NCBI GenBank assembly: GCA_023420115.1
Contig: JAEZWR010000006.1
Location: 1-64,000, forward strand
Reading direction: 5' to 3'
Source: Bacillota bacterium
Lineage (GTDB): Bacteria > Bacillota > Clostridia > Saccharofermentanales > Fastidiosipilaceae
DNA: 64,000 bases
The translations under genes were made by a program, and so were the position numbers. Numbering within the stretch: position 1 is the stretch's first letter; the number at the start of each line of letters is the position of its first letter. This document shows, one piece after another, positions 46,030 through 55,257 of this stretch. Under the pieces are notes generated by a model. The model did not search any database, was not told where the DNA came from, and saw nothing but the letters and a program-made list of their open reading frames with translations.

Positions 46030-48732
46030 ATGACTAGTCCCAATCAAACAAGGTCTCAGGAAGATGATACTTTGCTACATGATAATAGACTACTTAACTG
46101 TACCTATACTATTAAAGGAATGACTTGTGCGGCTTGTGTAAAAAGAGTTGAAAAAGCCTTTATTAATGCAGGTGCTAAAAGTGCCGACGTTAATTTGCTA
46201 ACGCACTCGGCGAACGTAAAATTCCATTCAGAGGAAGCTTCTTTTGAAACAATGCAAAGGGCAGTTGCAAAAGCTGGTTATGAACTGATTGATGATAAAT
46301 ATTATTCTTCAACTAATGAAAATGAAACCAAAATAACTAGCTCCCACGAGAAAATAGATAATGCGGCACAAATTGGAAGGTCAAGTATAAGATCGCTTGA
46401 AGATGAAGAATTAAAATTGTATAGAGGCAGGCTAATTTCTACTGCAATATTTGCCCTTCCCCTCTTCTATATTTCAATGGGACATATGATGAACTTCCCT
46501 TTTCTGTCTTATTTCAGAGAAGAAAATAATTTAATGGTATTTGCCCTTACATTATTTATGCTTACTATACCTATTCTGTTTATTAATAGAAAAATGTTCG
46601 TCAAAGGTTTTCGTACCCTTATCAATGCTTCACCTACGATGGACAGCCTAACTGCAATAGGTACCTCTGCTTCTTTTATATATGGTGTATATGCCCTATT
46701 TAAGATGGCTGCAGCACTTGGCAAAATGGATATTCACGAAGCTCACCACTTTGGCATGGATCTATATTTTGAATCAGCTGGAATGATTCTTCTTTTTATC
46801 TGCTTGGGAAAATATTTAGAAGCTAGAGCAAAAGGAAAAACTAGTTCTGCAATAAAGGACTTATTTGACCTGAAGCCTAAGATAGCAAAAAAATTGAATC
46901 CAGACGGAACTGAGATTGAAATATCTGCCGATAAACTTATTGCTGGAGATATCGTAATAATTAAGACAGGCGAACAAGTGCCAGCTGACGGTAAAATAAT
47001 AGATGGCTACTGTACTGTGGATCAATCCTTTATAACAGGCGAAAGTCTCCCCGTAGAAATGTCTTTATCCGACAAGCTAACAGGAGCCAGTTATATAAAA
47101 TCAGGTTATGTAAAAATGGAGGTTCTCCGTGACAATTCCCAGAGCACCTTATCGCAAATTATTAACTTAGTTAATAATGCCATTAATTCAAAGACAAGAT
47201 TTGCAAGAATAGCAGATAGAATAAGTTCAGTCTTTGTTCCCATTATCATGGTACTAGCAATTCTAGGCTTCTTAGTATGGCTCCTCTCTGGAGCAACTTT
47301 GGAATTCGCCCTAGTCAAGGCTGTTTCAGTTTTGGTTATAGCCTGCCCCTGTGCTCTCGGTCTTGCAACACCTACAGCCATTATGGTTGGTACTGGTCTC
47401 GCCGCGCGCCACGGTATTTTAGCTAAAAATGCCGAAGCACTTGAAAGATTTGAAAAAATTGACACTATTGTTTTTGATAAAACTGGCACTCTAACTGCTG
47501 GGGAAGCAAGCGTTAGCGATATCTTTGTCTGCGATGATTTTGATGTTGATTCCTTTTTGTCTTATGCTGCAGGTCTAGAGCAATACTCTGAGCATCCACT
47601 AGCAAAGGCAATAGTTCGTTATGCAAACGATGAAGGCATTAAGCTCCTACAAATGAAAGACTTTGCACAAGAAATCGGCTTAGGAGTTAGTGCCAAATTA
47701 GATGCATCTATTATTCGTGCTGGCAATCTAAAAATTCTCGATATGTACAAAAATAAAATAAATCTTGATGAACTAGAGAAAATTAATAAGGATATCTCCG
47801 AACAAGGAAAGACCTGTTTATTCTTCATACAAGACGATAAACTACTTGGCATAATAGCCCTACAAGATAGAATTAAGGAAGATAGTGCTTATACAATTGA
47901 AGAACTCAACAAACAAGGTATTCATACTATCCTACTAAGTGGAGATAATAAATTAACTGCCACTGCCATTGCTCAAAAGTTAAAAATGACAGATGTAATA
48001 GCTGAAGTTTTACCCCAAGATAAGGAAACAACTATTCGTCAGCTCCAGTCAGAAGGCAAAAAAGTTGCAATGGTAGGAGATGGAATTAATGATGCTCCTG
48101 CACTCGCTCGCGCGGATATTGGTATTGCCATTGCCTCAGGAACTGATATTGCAATGGAGTCTGCTGATATAGTCCTGATGAGAAATCATCCATCAGATAT
48201 TTTAAATGCAATCAAAATTAGTCATAAGACAATTCTTAATATAAAGGAAAATTTGTTCTGGGCACTAATTTATAATGTCATTTGCATACCTGTAGCAGCC
48301 GGTTTATTCTACTATTCACACGGACTTAGTATGAGTCCAATGCTCGCAGCTATCGCAATGAGTTTCAGTTCAATATTTGTAGTATCAAATGCACTTAGAT
48401 TAAAATTTACCCAAATTATCAAGTTAGATAATAGTCTTAAAACTGAAAATATCACTGATGCTGTCATTCATGAATTAAAAAATATGAATTATTCAACTTT
48501 AATAAAGGAAGGTAAAAACACTATGAAAAGAACAATGAAAATTGAGGGTATGATGTGCAATCACTGCGTGAAACATGTCAAAGAAGCTCTTGAAGCTCTC
48601 AATGGAATTAGCAATGTCGAAGTGAGTTTGAACAATAACGAAGCTACTTTTGAACAGGACGCATCGATAGAAGATAGTACTGTAAAAAAAGCAATTGAAG
48701 ATCTAGATTACAAGGTACTAGATTTAAATTAA
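46030..48732 (+). CDS. copA: Copper-translocating P-type ATPase with C-terminal CopZ-like domain
   Basis: 900 residues from the ATG at 46030 (the frame is open from an earlier ATG at 45994 without better signals). Order: HMA domain with GMTCAAC (Cys33, Cys36), eight membrane helices, actuator TGES, CPC in helix 6 (439-441), DKTGT phosphorylation site (Asp near 483), HP motif in SEHPLAKA, and GDGINDAPAL. After the last helix a linker leads to a second HMA domain (about 832-900) with GMMCNHC (Cys843, Cys846), equivalent to a fused CopZ chaperone. It exports Cu(I). Preceded by a CsoR box; csoR follows 12 nt after the stop. Confidence 0.95.
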   Translation: MTSPNQTRSQEDDTLLHDNRLLNCTYTIKGMTCAACVKRVEKAFINAGAKSADVNLLTHSANVKFHSEEASFETMQRAVAKAGYELIDDKYYSSTNENETKITSSHEKIDNAAQIGRSSIRSLEDEELKLYRGRLISTAIFALPLFYISMGHMMNFPFLSYFREENNLMVFALTLFMLTIPILFINRKMFVKGFRTLINASPTMDSLTAIGTSASFIYGVYALFKMAAALGKMDIHEAHHFGMDLYFESAGMILLFICLGKYLEARAKGKTSSAIKDLFDLKPKIAKKLNPDGTEIEISADKLIAGDIVIIKTGEQVPADGKIIDGYCTVDQSFITGESLPVEMSLSDKLTGASYIKSGYVKMEVLRDNSQSTLSQIINLVNNAINSKTRFARIADRISSVFVPIIMVLAILGFLVWLLSGATLEFALVKAVSVLVIACPCALGLATPTAIMVGTGLAARHGILAKNAEALERFEKIDTIVFDKTGTLTAGEASVSDIFVCDDFDVDSFLSYAAGLEQYSEHPLAKAIVRYANDEGIKLLQMKDFAQEIGLGVSAKLDASIIRAGNLKILDMYKNKINLDELEKINKDISEQGKTCLFFIQDDKLLGIIALQDRIKEDSAYTIEELNKQGIHTILLSGDNKLTATAIAQKLKMTDVIAEVLPQDKETTIRQLQSEGKKVAMVGDGINDAPALARADIGIAIASGTDIAMESADIVLMRNHPSDILNAIKISHKTILNIKENLFWALIYNVICIPVAAGLFYYSHGLSMSPMLAAIAMSFSSIFVVSNALRLKFTQIIKLDNSLKTENITDAVIHELKNMNYSTLIKEGKNTMKRTMKIEGMMCNHCVKHVKEALEALNGISNVEVSLNNNEATFEQDASIEDSTVKKAIEDLDYKVLDLN
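48523..48732 (+). CDS. Possible internally initiated CopZ-like copper chaperone
   Basis: In frame inside copA, an ATG at 48523 lies 10 nt after GGAAGG (within 48504-48512) and would yield a free 69-residue HMA protein beginning MKRTMKIEGMMCNHCV, the size and shape of stand-alone CopZ. The preceding codons encode a linker, not a domain. Whether it is made separately is inference; copA read-through gives the fused form. Confidence 0.35.
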   Translation: MKRTMKIEGMMCNHCVKHVKEALEALNGISNVEVSLNNNEATFEQDASIEDSTVKKAIEDLDYKVLDLN

Positions 48733-48744
48733 AAGGATATGAAT

Positions 48745-49017
48745 ATGAATCCAAGTCATAAAAATCTAACTCACAAGCTTAAAATTGCCAAAGGTCAAAT
48801 AGACGGTGTTCTTAAAATGATCGACGAAGGTAGATACTGCATTGATATTGTTGAGCAAATTAGTGCTAGTATTTCTCTTCTTGAAAGAAGTAAAAAAGAA
48901 ATTATGGAAACTCACATAAGACACTGTGTTAGAGAAGCCTTTGTTCAAGGCGATGAGGAAGAAATAAATAAGAAAATTGCAGAAGTGTTCCATTGTCTGG
49001 ACAAAATAAATAATTAA
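48745..49017 (+). CDS. csoR: Copper-sensing repressor CsoR
   Basis: 90 residues, all helical, DUF156/CsoR family. The ligand set matches copper sensors exactly: Cys32, His57 and Cys61, i.e. C-x24-H-x3-C. Without Cu(I) it should bind the G-tract operator at 45912 and repress the operon; copper binding releases it. Start choice: ATG at 48739 is only 2 nt from AAAAGGA, while the ATG at 48745 is 8 nt away and so preferred. Last gene of copA-csoR. Confidence 0.93.
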   Translation: MNPSHKNLTHKLKIAKGQIDGVLKMIDEGRYCIDIVEQISASISLLERSKKEIMETHIRHCVREAFVQGDEEEINKKIAEVFHCLDKINN

Positions 49018-49050
49018 AAATTTATACAATGAATATATGCATGGTGGTCT

Positions 49051-49078
49051 AAGGGCAGATATTTAATTATCTGTCCTT
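49051..49078 (+). terminator. Intrinsic terminator of the copA-csoR operon
   Basis: AAGGGCAGATA (49051-49061) and TATCTGTCCTT (49068-49078), 11-bp stem with one G-T pair. Confidence 0.8.
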
Positions 49079-49113
49079 ATTCTTTATAAAATTAATATGA
49101 AATAAATCCTAGA

Positions 49114-49178
49114 TTATCTAATCAAGAGTTTAGACAAATCTGCTCACAATTCCTAATTCATAACTCTTACTTAGATAA
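49114..49178. repeat. Palindrome (65 nt) upstream of the orphan ABC exporter
   Basis: TTATCTAATCAAGAGTT (49114-49130) and AACTCTTACTTAGATAA (49162-49178) match at 15 of 17 positions; a 31-nt loop lies between. A second hairpin ATATAAAGA/TCTTTATAT (49184-49210) follows. Nothing else is seen in the 305-bp gap 49018-49322 apart from the operon terminator. Confidence 0.6.
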
Positions 49179-49322
49179 CAATGATATAAAGAGAAAAAAT
49201 TTCTTTATATTTATAAATCATATTATAATAATATTTCTACGGCAACAAAAACAAACACAAATCACTTCCCAAGTTCAAACAATCAACATACTTTATCAAA
49301 TGCTCTATAAAAGAGGTATAAT

Positions 49323-50945
49323 ATGAAAATAATCTATATCTATTTCAAAAAAGCCATTTCAAAATTTACCAAATCATTTTTGCTTACCATTTTGTGGGCA
49401 ATGATTTTAACTTTCATATACACCTCATCCCCTATTTTCATAAGACAATTATTAAGGGAAGTAGAGATACAGTCCTCATATACGGTACTGATATATGGAA
49501 CATTAATATATATTTTTCTTTTATTAGTTAACAATATAATTGACATATTTTGGTATCGCTCAATTGATAAATTCGCCGGTCTCTTTATAAAAGATGAAAT
49601 GAAATTGCTTGAAAGAAAAGTATATTTACTTTATGGAAATCAACTTGATGAATTTTCTAGACCAAGAATATCTCACATCCTTTACCAAAATCTTTTCGAT
49701 ATGTTTAGAGTCATCGGTCACAATTTAGCATCCATGCTAACTTCAAGCTTGTTAGTACTGGTATCGATGATTTTGGTCTATAGTTTTGATAGGAAGCTAT
49801 TCCTTATTCTTTTACTAGGTCTGCTAGCCGGACTTACCATATCATTTTATTCAAGAAGAGTAATACAAAAATCTTCTATGGAAATCAACAATAAAATGAG
49901 GAAATTGCACAGTCTTGCCAACGACTTTAGTAGCAGACCGGAACAGATATGGCGACGGAAACTTATCTCCTACTATGCAGAAAAAACTGATGACACTGTT
50001 GACGAATTTATAAATACTGCAAAGGTCACTGACAGCAAACAAGTATTTTTCTCAAACTTAGTTAGCCACGTTAATGCAGTCTTTATTTTGGCTGTATCCG
50101 CCTACTTCGCAATAGAGTATAAAGGAAATTTAGCGAGCTTAGTCTATATTATCACCCTTGCCAATATAATTAGCCAGCATAGTAGCAAGGCTGAAATATT
50201 GCTTAATCAAATAATGCGCTCTTACAGTGCTTTTAAAAATATATATGAATTAGAACAAATAGAGGATAAAGAACAATATCAGAATAAGCATGATGTATCT
50301 GAGCCTGGATCATCTGTAAATACTATTGAACTAAGGAATCTCACCTTCACCTACCATGGCTTAGAACATAATATTTTAGATGGACTAAATTTTAGATGTA
50401 AGTCAGGTGACTGTATAAAGGTGCACGCAGCCAATGGGAAAGGAAAGAGTACATTATTTAAACTACTAGAGAATATCTATTCACTCGACAGAGGCATGTA
50501 TTTTATTAATGGTATAGATTCAAAAGATCTCTCCCCCAAATATTTCCAAAAAGAATTTAGATATATAGGTCAAGACAACTCTTTTATCAATGATAAGGTT
50601 TGGGTATATTTATGTGCAACTTTAGGAATTAAAGATAAGAACACACTAGAAATTGAACTCAAAAAAAGGAATTTAGATAAGCTGATAGATTTAGATCTTG
50701 AAATGAAAGAATTAGGCTCTTCCCTATCATTCGGTCAAAGAAAGAAGCTGGACTTAATACTCCTCGCTCTTAGCTACCATAATAGCAGTGTTTTTTTATT
50801 TGATGAAGTTGAAGCAGGTTTAGATAAAAATGGACAGGAAATATTCCTTAATATAGTAAAAGAGATGAGAGATAGAAACAAAATTATTTTCTTTATAAAT
50901 CACGAAGAATCACTTTTAGACAACAATCTTACAATTGAGTTCTAA
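49323..50945 (+). CDS. Orphan ABC exporter, fused permease and ATPase
   Basis: 540 residues: about five or six membrane helices (to about 290) and a compact ATPase domain with Walker A AANGKGKST, signature LSFGQRKKLDLILLAL, Walker B VFLFDEVEAGLD and the switch His in FINHEE. It is shorter than the paired exporters in this window, and its nucleotide-binding motifs are divergent, as in transporters of ribosomal peptides or bacteriocins. It could act as a homodimer. SD is AGAGG. No precursor peptide or immunity gene is evident next to it; it faces the large surface-protein genes. Confidence 0.82.
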   Translation: MKIIYIYFKKAISKFTKSFLLTILWAMILTFIYTSSPIFIRQLLREVEIQSSYTVLIYGTLIYIFLLLVNNIIDIFWYRSIDKFAGLFIKDEMKLLERKVYLLYGNQLDEFSRPRISHILYQNLFDMFRVIGHNLASMLTSSLLVLVSMILVYSFDRKLFLILLLGLLAGLTISFYSRRVIQKSSMEINNKMRKLHSLANDFSSRPEQIWRRKLISYYAEKTDDTVDEFINTAKVTDSKQVFFSNLVSHVNAVFILAVSAYFAIEYKGNLASLVYIITLANIISQHSSKAEILLNQIMRSYSAFKNIYELEQIEDKEQYQNKHDVSEPGSSVNTIELRNLTFTYHGLEHNILDGLNFRCKSGDCIKVHAANGKGKSTLFKLLENIYSLDRGMYFINGIDSKDLSPKYFQKEFRYIGQDNSFINDKVWVYLCATLGIKDKNTLEIELKKRNLDKLIDLDLEMKELGSSLSFGQRKKLDLILLALSYHNSSVFLFDEVEAGLDKNGQEIFLNIVKEMRDRNKIIFFINHEESLLDNNLTIEF

Positions 50946-51004
50946 GAACTAAGTAGCCATAATTACTTATAAAAATAAATAGTCTTTTATTGCTCATACA
51001 ATAA

Positions 51005-51039
51005 AATCCCCTGATGACAAAAAAGTTCATCAGGGGATT
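51005..51039. terminator. Bidirectional terminator between ABC exporter and surface protein genes
   Basis: AATCCCCTGATGA (51005-51017) and TCATCAGGGGATT (51027-51039) form a perfect 13-bp stem with a loop of 9 nt. Confidence 0.92.
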
Positions 51040-51083
51040 CTTGGTATTTCTTAATTACTAGCTTGTTATAGCTTATTTATCCT

Positions 51084-54000
51084 TTACAAAAGTCCCAAGA
51101 AAGAAAGGAATGATCTAACAACAACTATTATATTAAGTACAAAAGAAATACTTGTATCGCTCAATTTATCAAATAAAGTATCTTTTTTAGTATCCTCTCC
51201 CAAACTATTATCTAGCTTAATAATCAAAGGACTTTCTACTTCTTCATAAGCATCTTGCAGAGTATCTACATTATCGAGATTCAATCCTATGATAGCTTCT
51301 TCATCAACTGGATTCTCTTCGCGAATTTCTTCTACAATCGGCTCCATATCGAGCTCTGGAATATCTATATCCTCATAGTCAACAAAAGCTAATGCATCAT
51401 CTTCTGGACTTGGATCAACAGGAGCAGGAAGCTCTGGTAGTGGCTCAAATTCTGGCTCTGGCAGTAGCTCAAGTTCAGAATCAGACAACATAGAGTCTTC
51501 ATTATTATCATCTTCATGCTCATCGCCATTTTCTAAAATTGGCTCTAAACCATCATCAGTAGCCTCATCATTTTCTAACTCATCTGCTATCTCATTTACA
51601 GTCAAAGTAGCCCCAAGGTAAGAAAGCTGATAATTTTTGCTAATCTCTGCATCAGAAATATTAATCGCGTATTTACCTGCTTCACCTTGATAATCCGAAA
51701 TTGTCAAACTTGGAAGTCTAAAAAGAGCATCTCCGTCCAATAAACCGTCAACTTGATAAGTCAATTCAGCTAAGTCATCGCCCTCATTTATTTCACTGTC
51801 ATCAGCACGCAGCTCCAAAACTCTCGGACTGATATAAAATTCCAATTTACCAGCACCAATAAATTCACTTTGTTTGGGAATACTTACCTTTACTTCATAA
51901 CGCCCTGCATTGATAGGTGGAGTCAAATCATAATAGTCTTCTCCATCATAACTTGTTCCATAATAAGTCAGAACAAAAGGTCCCTCGTATGTATGGGTAA
52001 GTCCTTCAGCATCCTGATAGCTAGCCTGAATCTCTGCATACCCTTGCTTAGGAGTCTTATCATAGACAAAAGCCGCGTCCGGGATTACTTGTATATCTAC
52101 AGCAGTCTTTGATGTATAAGATACATTGACAACAAACTCTGCATCCTCATAATTTTTCATATTACGAGCAACGATTTTCACTCTATCAGAAGCAGCTTGG
52201 TCTACATCATTACGATTGAGCTCTAAAATACCTAGGCGCACATTAGCCTCTGATATACCATTTTGACTTTGTTCTACAACTTCAAAAATAGTATCTTTAT
52301 CAGAAAGTAGCTCATTATCTAATTCTTGTATAAGCAAGGTTTCATCAGCGGCAAAAGTTAGGTCATAACTCTTGATTTCTCTTCTTGCCTTATTAATTTG
52401 TCCCACACTAGCACTAAGTTCTGTCTGACTTAACTCATACCACTTAGCACTTTCTTCATCAAGCTGAATTTCACTTGCAAGAACCAACTTATTAGTTCCA
52501 ACTTCAGGATCTTCGAAACGATATTGAGCCGTAGCTGACACCTTTTCCTCGTCGAAATGAATTGAAAGACTGTCAGTGGTATCAATAGAGTCTTTTTTAT
52601 CATATACCTTTTCAACCTTACCCACTAAAGTAGGTGTAAGAGTCTTTTTCTCAATTGTAAGATCAATATCTTTTTCAGCACTGACAGCATTTGCTCCACG
52701 ATATCGAACAGTCAATGTCGCATGACCTGTCGGAACTGTCTTTGCACTACTGTCATAACTCAATTCGAAACTTCCATCTTCTTTAACTCCAAGTTCTTCA
52801 CTTAAAGCCTTGTCTCCATAATAGAGAGCTACCACTGGCTCAGAAATCGAGCGGCGACTGCGACCCACTATACTAGACTTCTCTACATCTTTGACCTGAC
52901 CTTTGATAGTGATAGTGTCCCCAAAAATAAAAGTATTTGTGGTCTCTTCACCCTTAGACACACTAAATTCAAGATTTTTACCTACAGGTAGAATTCCAGC
53001 ATTTACTATATATTTCAACGAATCTTTATCTAGTATATAAAAGTCTTTTGTCTCTCCAGTAAGTTTAATCTCACTTGCAATAACTTCACGTGTGCCTGCT
53101 TTACTATCTGCAAAAGCCATTTTACTATCTACACTGACATCATCAGATCCCAAAACGCCATTCAAATTAATACTCAGGCTATGCTCTGTCGGTAATTCTG
53201 TATTCTGATCTTCTAACTTAGTAGCATCGCCACTCATAGTAACGCCGAGCGCTTTTGCCCCTAAAGAATATTCTCTCTTAAGTAATTCTTTATCATCCAA
53301 GCTAACAATTAGCTGTCCACTACCTAGTTTGAGCGTTCTATTCTTAGTATCGAAACTCAAGCTTGTTTCGTCCTTACCCTTAATAACATCTTCAGCAAGG
53401 ACCACTTCCATTCCGTCAGTCATCTTAGCCTTGAGTGTCAGCTTCTCTGACTTAGCTATTTCTCCCTGCTCCGACTTAGAAACCAAGGCCTTGATTCTCT
53501 TAATATCAAGACTTAATATATCGCCATATGTCAGCTTACCATCAAAATTAGTCTCATCCTTTTTCAATGTTACTGTAAATGTGTCCTCTGTCGCCTCAGG
53601 ATTATCTTTAAATGCCTTGTTTCCTAGACGACTTACCTTACTTAACTCCGCCTTTGTCTTTTCATAACTAACATTCTCAAGTTCGTAAAAAGCATTCGCA
53701 CCGATCGAGGTGATTTCCTCTCCTACTTTTATCTCCTTGATATGATCTTTGTACTTATGCCAAGGAACTGCTGTCTCACTTGCAAAGTCGCGCATATCGC
53801 CACTTCCACTCAAAGTCAAAACACCATTATCTAAAACCCAAGAAATATTGCTACCAGCCTTGCCGGAGTCAATTACTCTTCCTTTTTTGGCATCATTGTC
53901 ATGGTGCTGATCAGCTCTCAAATAGTCACTCATATTAACCATAAGTGTCGGATAGGCATCAGCCTTGTGACCATACTCAAAATAATTTTTCCCTTTGTCA

Positions 54001-55001
54001 TCCTTACCGATACCAGCTAATTCGACTGTCTCAGATTGCCAAGCACGGTTATTCGTCGTATCTGTAGAGTACCAGCGTCCACCAATTTGAACCCAGTTCC
54101 AACCATGCTGACCTAATTTTGAATAAACTCCAGACATACTAATTGCAGGAATACCTGCTTCACGCAAAAACATAGTAGTCAAGGCAGAATATCCGTCACA
54201 CATCGTACTGCCGTTAAATAATGCATCATAGGTCTTATGGGTCTTGCCATAATAGACATTTTTCCTAAACCAGCTCCAAATCTTCTGATATTTATCATAA
54301 TCAGAAATTAAGTCATTCTCTTTGCGAATCTCATAAAGAGCTCCGCCCTCAGAGAAAAGCTCTTTGACCTTTTCTCTCACCTTAATTTCTTCTTCCATTG
54401 AGTTATGGTGCAAGGTAGTAAGTTTGACATTCGCCTCGATATGATAGGCATTTCTATTGTTGAATATAGTATTTCGATTAGTCACCGAAACCTTTGGCAT
54501 CAACTTGCGGAACCCATTCATGAAACGATAACTAGTATATGCATCAGAGTACATACCAATGGCTTCGACATAAAGCTTATCACTGAAATAGTCATGCCAA
54601 AAATCTGCTGTCTTTGTCCAATTTTCTGCATCTTCCTTACTCAAACCAAAAATATTTTGCATCTCTTCTGGAGTAACATAAAAATCAAATAATACACTTG
54701 GTCGATGCTGTGCCGAAATCTTGCGCACTTGAGTTACAACGAAGTCACGGAAACTCTCTTTTGTTCCAAGATTATAGCCGTCAAGATTATATGAAAGTGC
54801 TTCATTGTTCCCTTGCCTAATAATATCAGCAGTCCAAAGTTCATCTTCTTCTGGCTGATATTTATCATAAATAATTGTCTTTTTCTCTTCTGCATTAATC
54901 GAAGTATGATAAGTAGAGTTAAAAAAAGCTGCCGCAACTGTAATACCGAGAATGGCCGACAGGCTTCTTCTATATTTCTGAATAGTTATTAACTTGAACA
55001 C
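51084..55001 (-). CDS. Large secreted protein with transglutaminase-like domain and Ig-like/MBG-type repeats
   Basis: 1305 residues. GTG start with AAGGAG 7 nt upstream. A signal-like N-terminus (hydrophobic about 14-26, then SINAEEKK). A transglutaminase/protease-like core follows: Cys near 264 (TMCDGYSALTT), His near 299 (GQHGWNWVQI) and Asp near 313 (YSTDTTN). Next comes VLTLSGSGDM, typical of BspA-type surface proteins, and several beta-rich modules of about 90-100 residues resembling MBG/YDG repeats (e.g. KVYDKKDSIDTTDSLSIHF). Then an acidic Pro/Glu segment and a C-terminal hydrophobic stretch ending FLSFLGLL. No LPXTG motif or basic tail, so its retention mode is unclear. Probably cell-surface; substrate unknown. 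Confidence 0.8.
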   Translation of the reverse strand: MFKLITIQKYRRSLSAILGITVAAAFFNSTYHTSINAEEKKTIIYDKYQPEEDELWTADIIRQGNNEALSYNLDGYNLGTKESFRDFVVTQVRKISAQHRPSVLFDFYVTPEEMQNIFGLSKEDAENWTKTADFWHDYFSDKLYVEAIGMYSDAYTSYRFMNGFRKLMPKVSVTNRNTIFNNRNAYHIEANVKLTTLHHNSMEEEIKVREKVKELFSEGGALYEIRKENDLISDYDKYQKIWSWFRKNVYYGKTHKTYDALFNGSTMCDGYSALTTMFLREAGIPAISMSGVYSKLGQHGWNWVQIGGRWYSTDTTNNRAWQSETVELAGIGKDDKGKNYFEYGHKADAYPTLMVNMSDYLRADQHHDNDAKKGRVIDSGKAGSNISWVLDNGVLTLSGSGDMRDFASETAVPWHKYKDHIKEIKVGEEITSIGANAFYELENVSYEKTKAELSKVSRLGNKAFKDNPEATEDTFTVTLKKDETNFDGKLTYGDILSLDIKRIKALVSKSEQGEIAKSEKLTLKAKMTDGMEVVLAEDVIKGKDETSLSFDTKNRTLKLGSGQLIVSLDDKELLKREYSLGAKALGVTMSGDATKLEDQNTELPTEHSLSINLNGVLGSDDVSVDSKMAFADSKAGTREVIASEIKLTGETKDFYILDKDSLKYIVNAGILPVGKNLEFSVSKGEETTNTFIFGDTITIKGQVKDVEKSSIVGRSRRSISEPVVALYYGDKALSEELGVKEDGSFELSYDSSAKTVPTGHATLTVRYRGANAVSAEKDIDLTIEKKTLTPTLVGKVEKVYDKKDSIDTTDSLSIHFDEEKVSATAQYRFEDPEVGTNKLVLASEIQLDEESAKWYELSQTELSASVGQINKARREIKSYDLTFAADETLLIQELDNELLSDKDTIFEVVEQSQNGISEANVRLGILELNRNDVDQAASDRVKIVARNMKNYEDAEFVVNVSYTSKTAVDIQVIPDAAFVYDKTPKQGYAEIQASYQDAEGLTHTYEGPFVLTYYGTSYDGEDYYDLTPPINAGRYEVKVSIPKQSEFIGAGKLEFYISPRVLELRADDSEINEGDDLAELTYQVDGLLDGDALFRLPSLTISDYQGEAGKYAINISDAEISKNYQLSYLGATLTVNEIADELENDEATDDGLEPILENGDEHEDDNNEDSMLSDSELELLPEPEFEPLPELPAPVDPSPEDDALAFVDYEDIDIPELDMEPIVEEIREENPVDEEAIIGLNLDNVDTLQDAYEEVESPLIIKLDNSLGEDTKKDTLFDKLSDTSISFVLNIIVVVRSFLSFLGLL

Positions 55002-55065
55002 AAAAGTTCTCCTTGCTATATATCGTTTGGATAACTATATAATTCTAGCAAAATATAAATTTTAA

Positions 55066-55082
55066 TGACATAGCAAATGTCA
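55066..55082. promoter_or_regulatory. Inverted repeat upstream of the transglutaminase-like protein gene
   Basis: TGACAT-N5-ATGTCA, a perfect 6+6 palindrome, 65 nt before the GTG start; its position fits a repressor or activator site. No clear -35/-10 pair is visible around it. Confidence 0.4.
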
Positions 55083-55205
55083 CTTATATTTTTTCATCGA
55101 TATTTTTTGTCAGTTTCACGGAGTTGCTTTTTTCTAACTAGCTAAAAATTTAGTCATAAGATCTAAAATAAAACAATTAAACTCATAAGCTATCATTTTT
55201 GCATA

Positions 55206-55235
55206 TAAAAAAGGCTTCAGATAAGTCTGAAGCCT
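55206..55235 (-). terminator. Intrinsic terminator of the VPKTG surface-protein gene
   Basis: AGGCTTCAGA (55212-55221) and TCTGAAGCCT (55226-55235) form a 10-bp stem; on the minus strand it is followed by six T (55206-55211). Confidence 0.92.
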
Positions 55236-55257
55236 CTCTCAATTTAATTATATTAAT

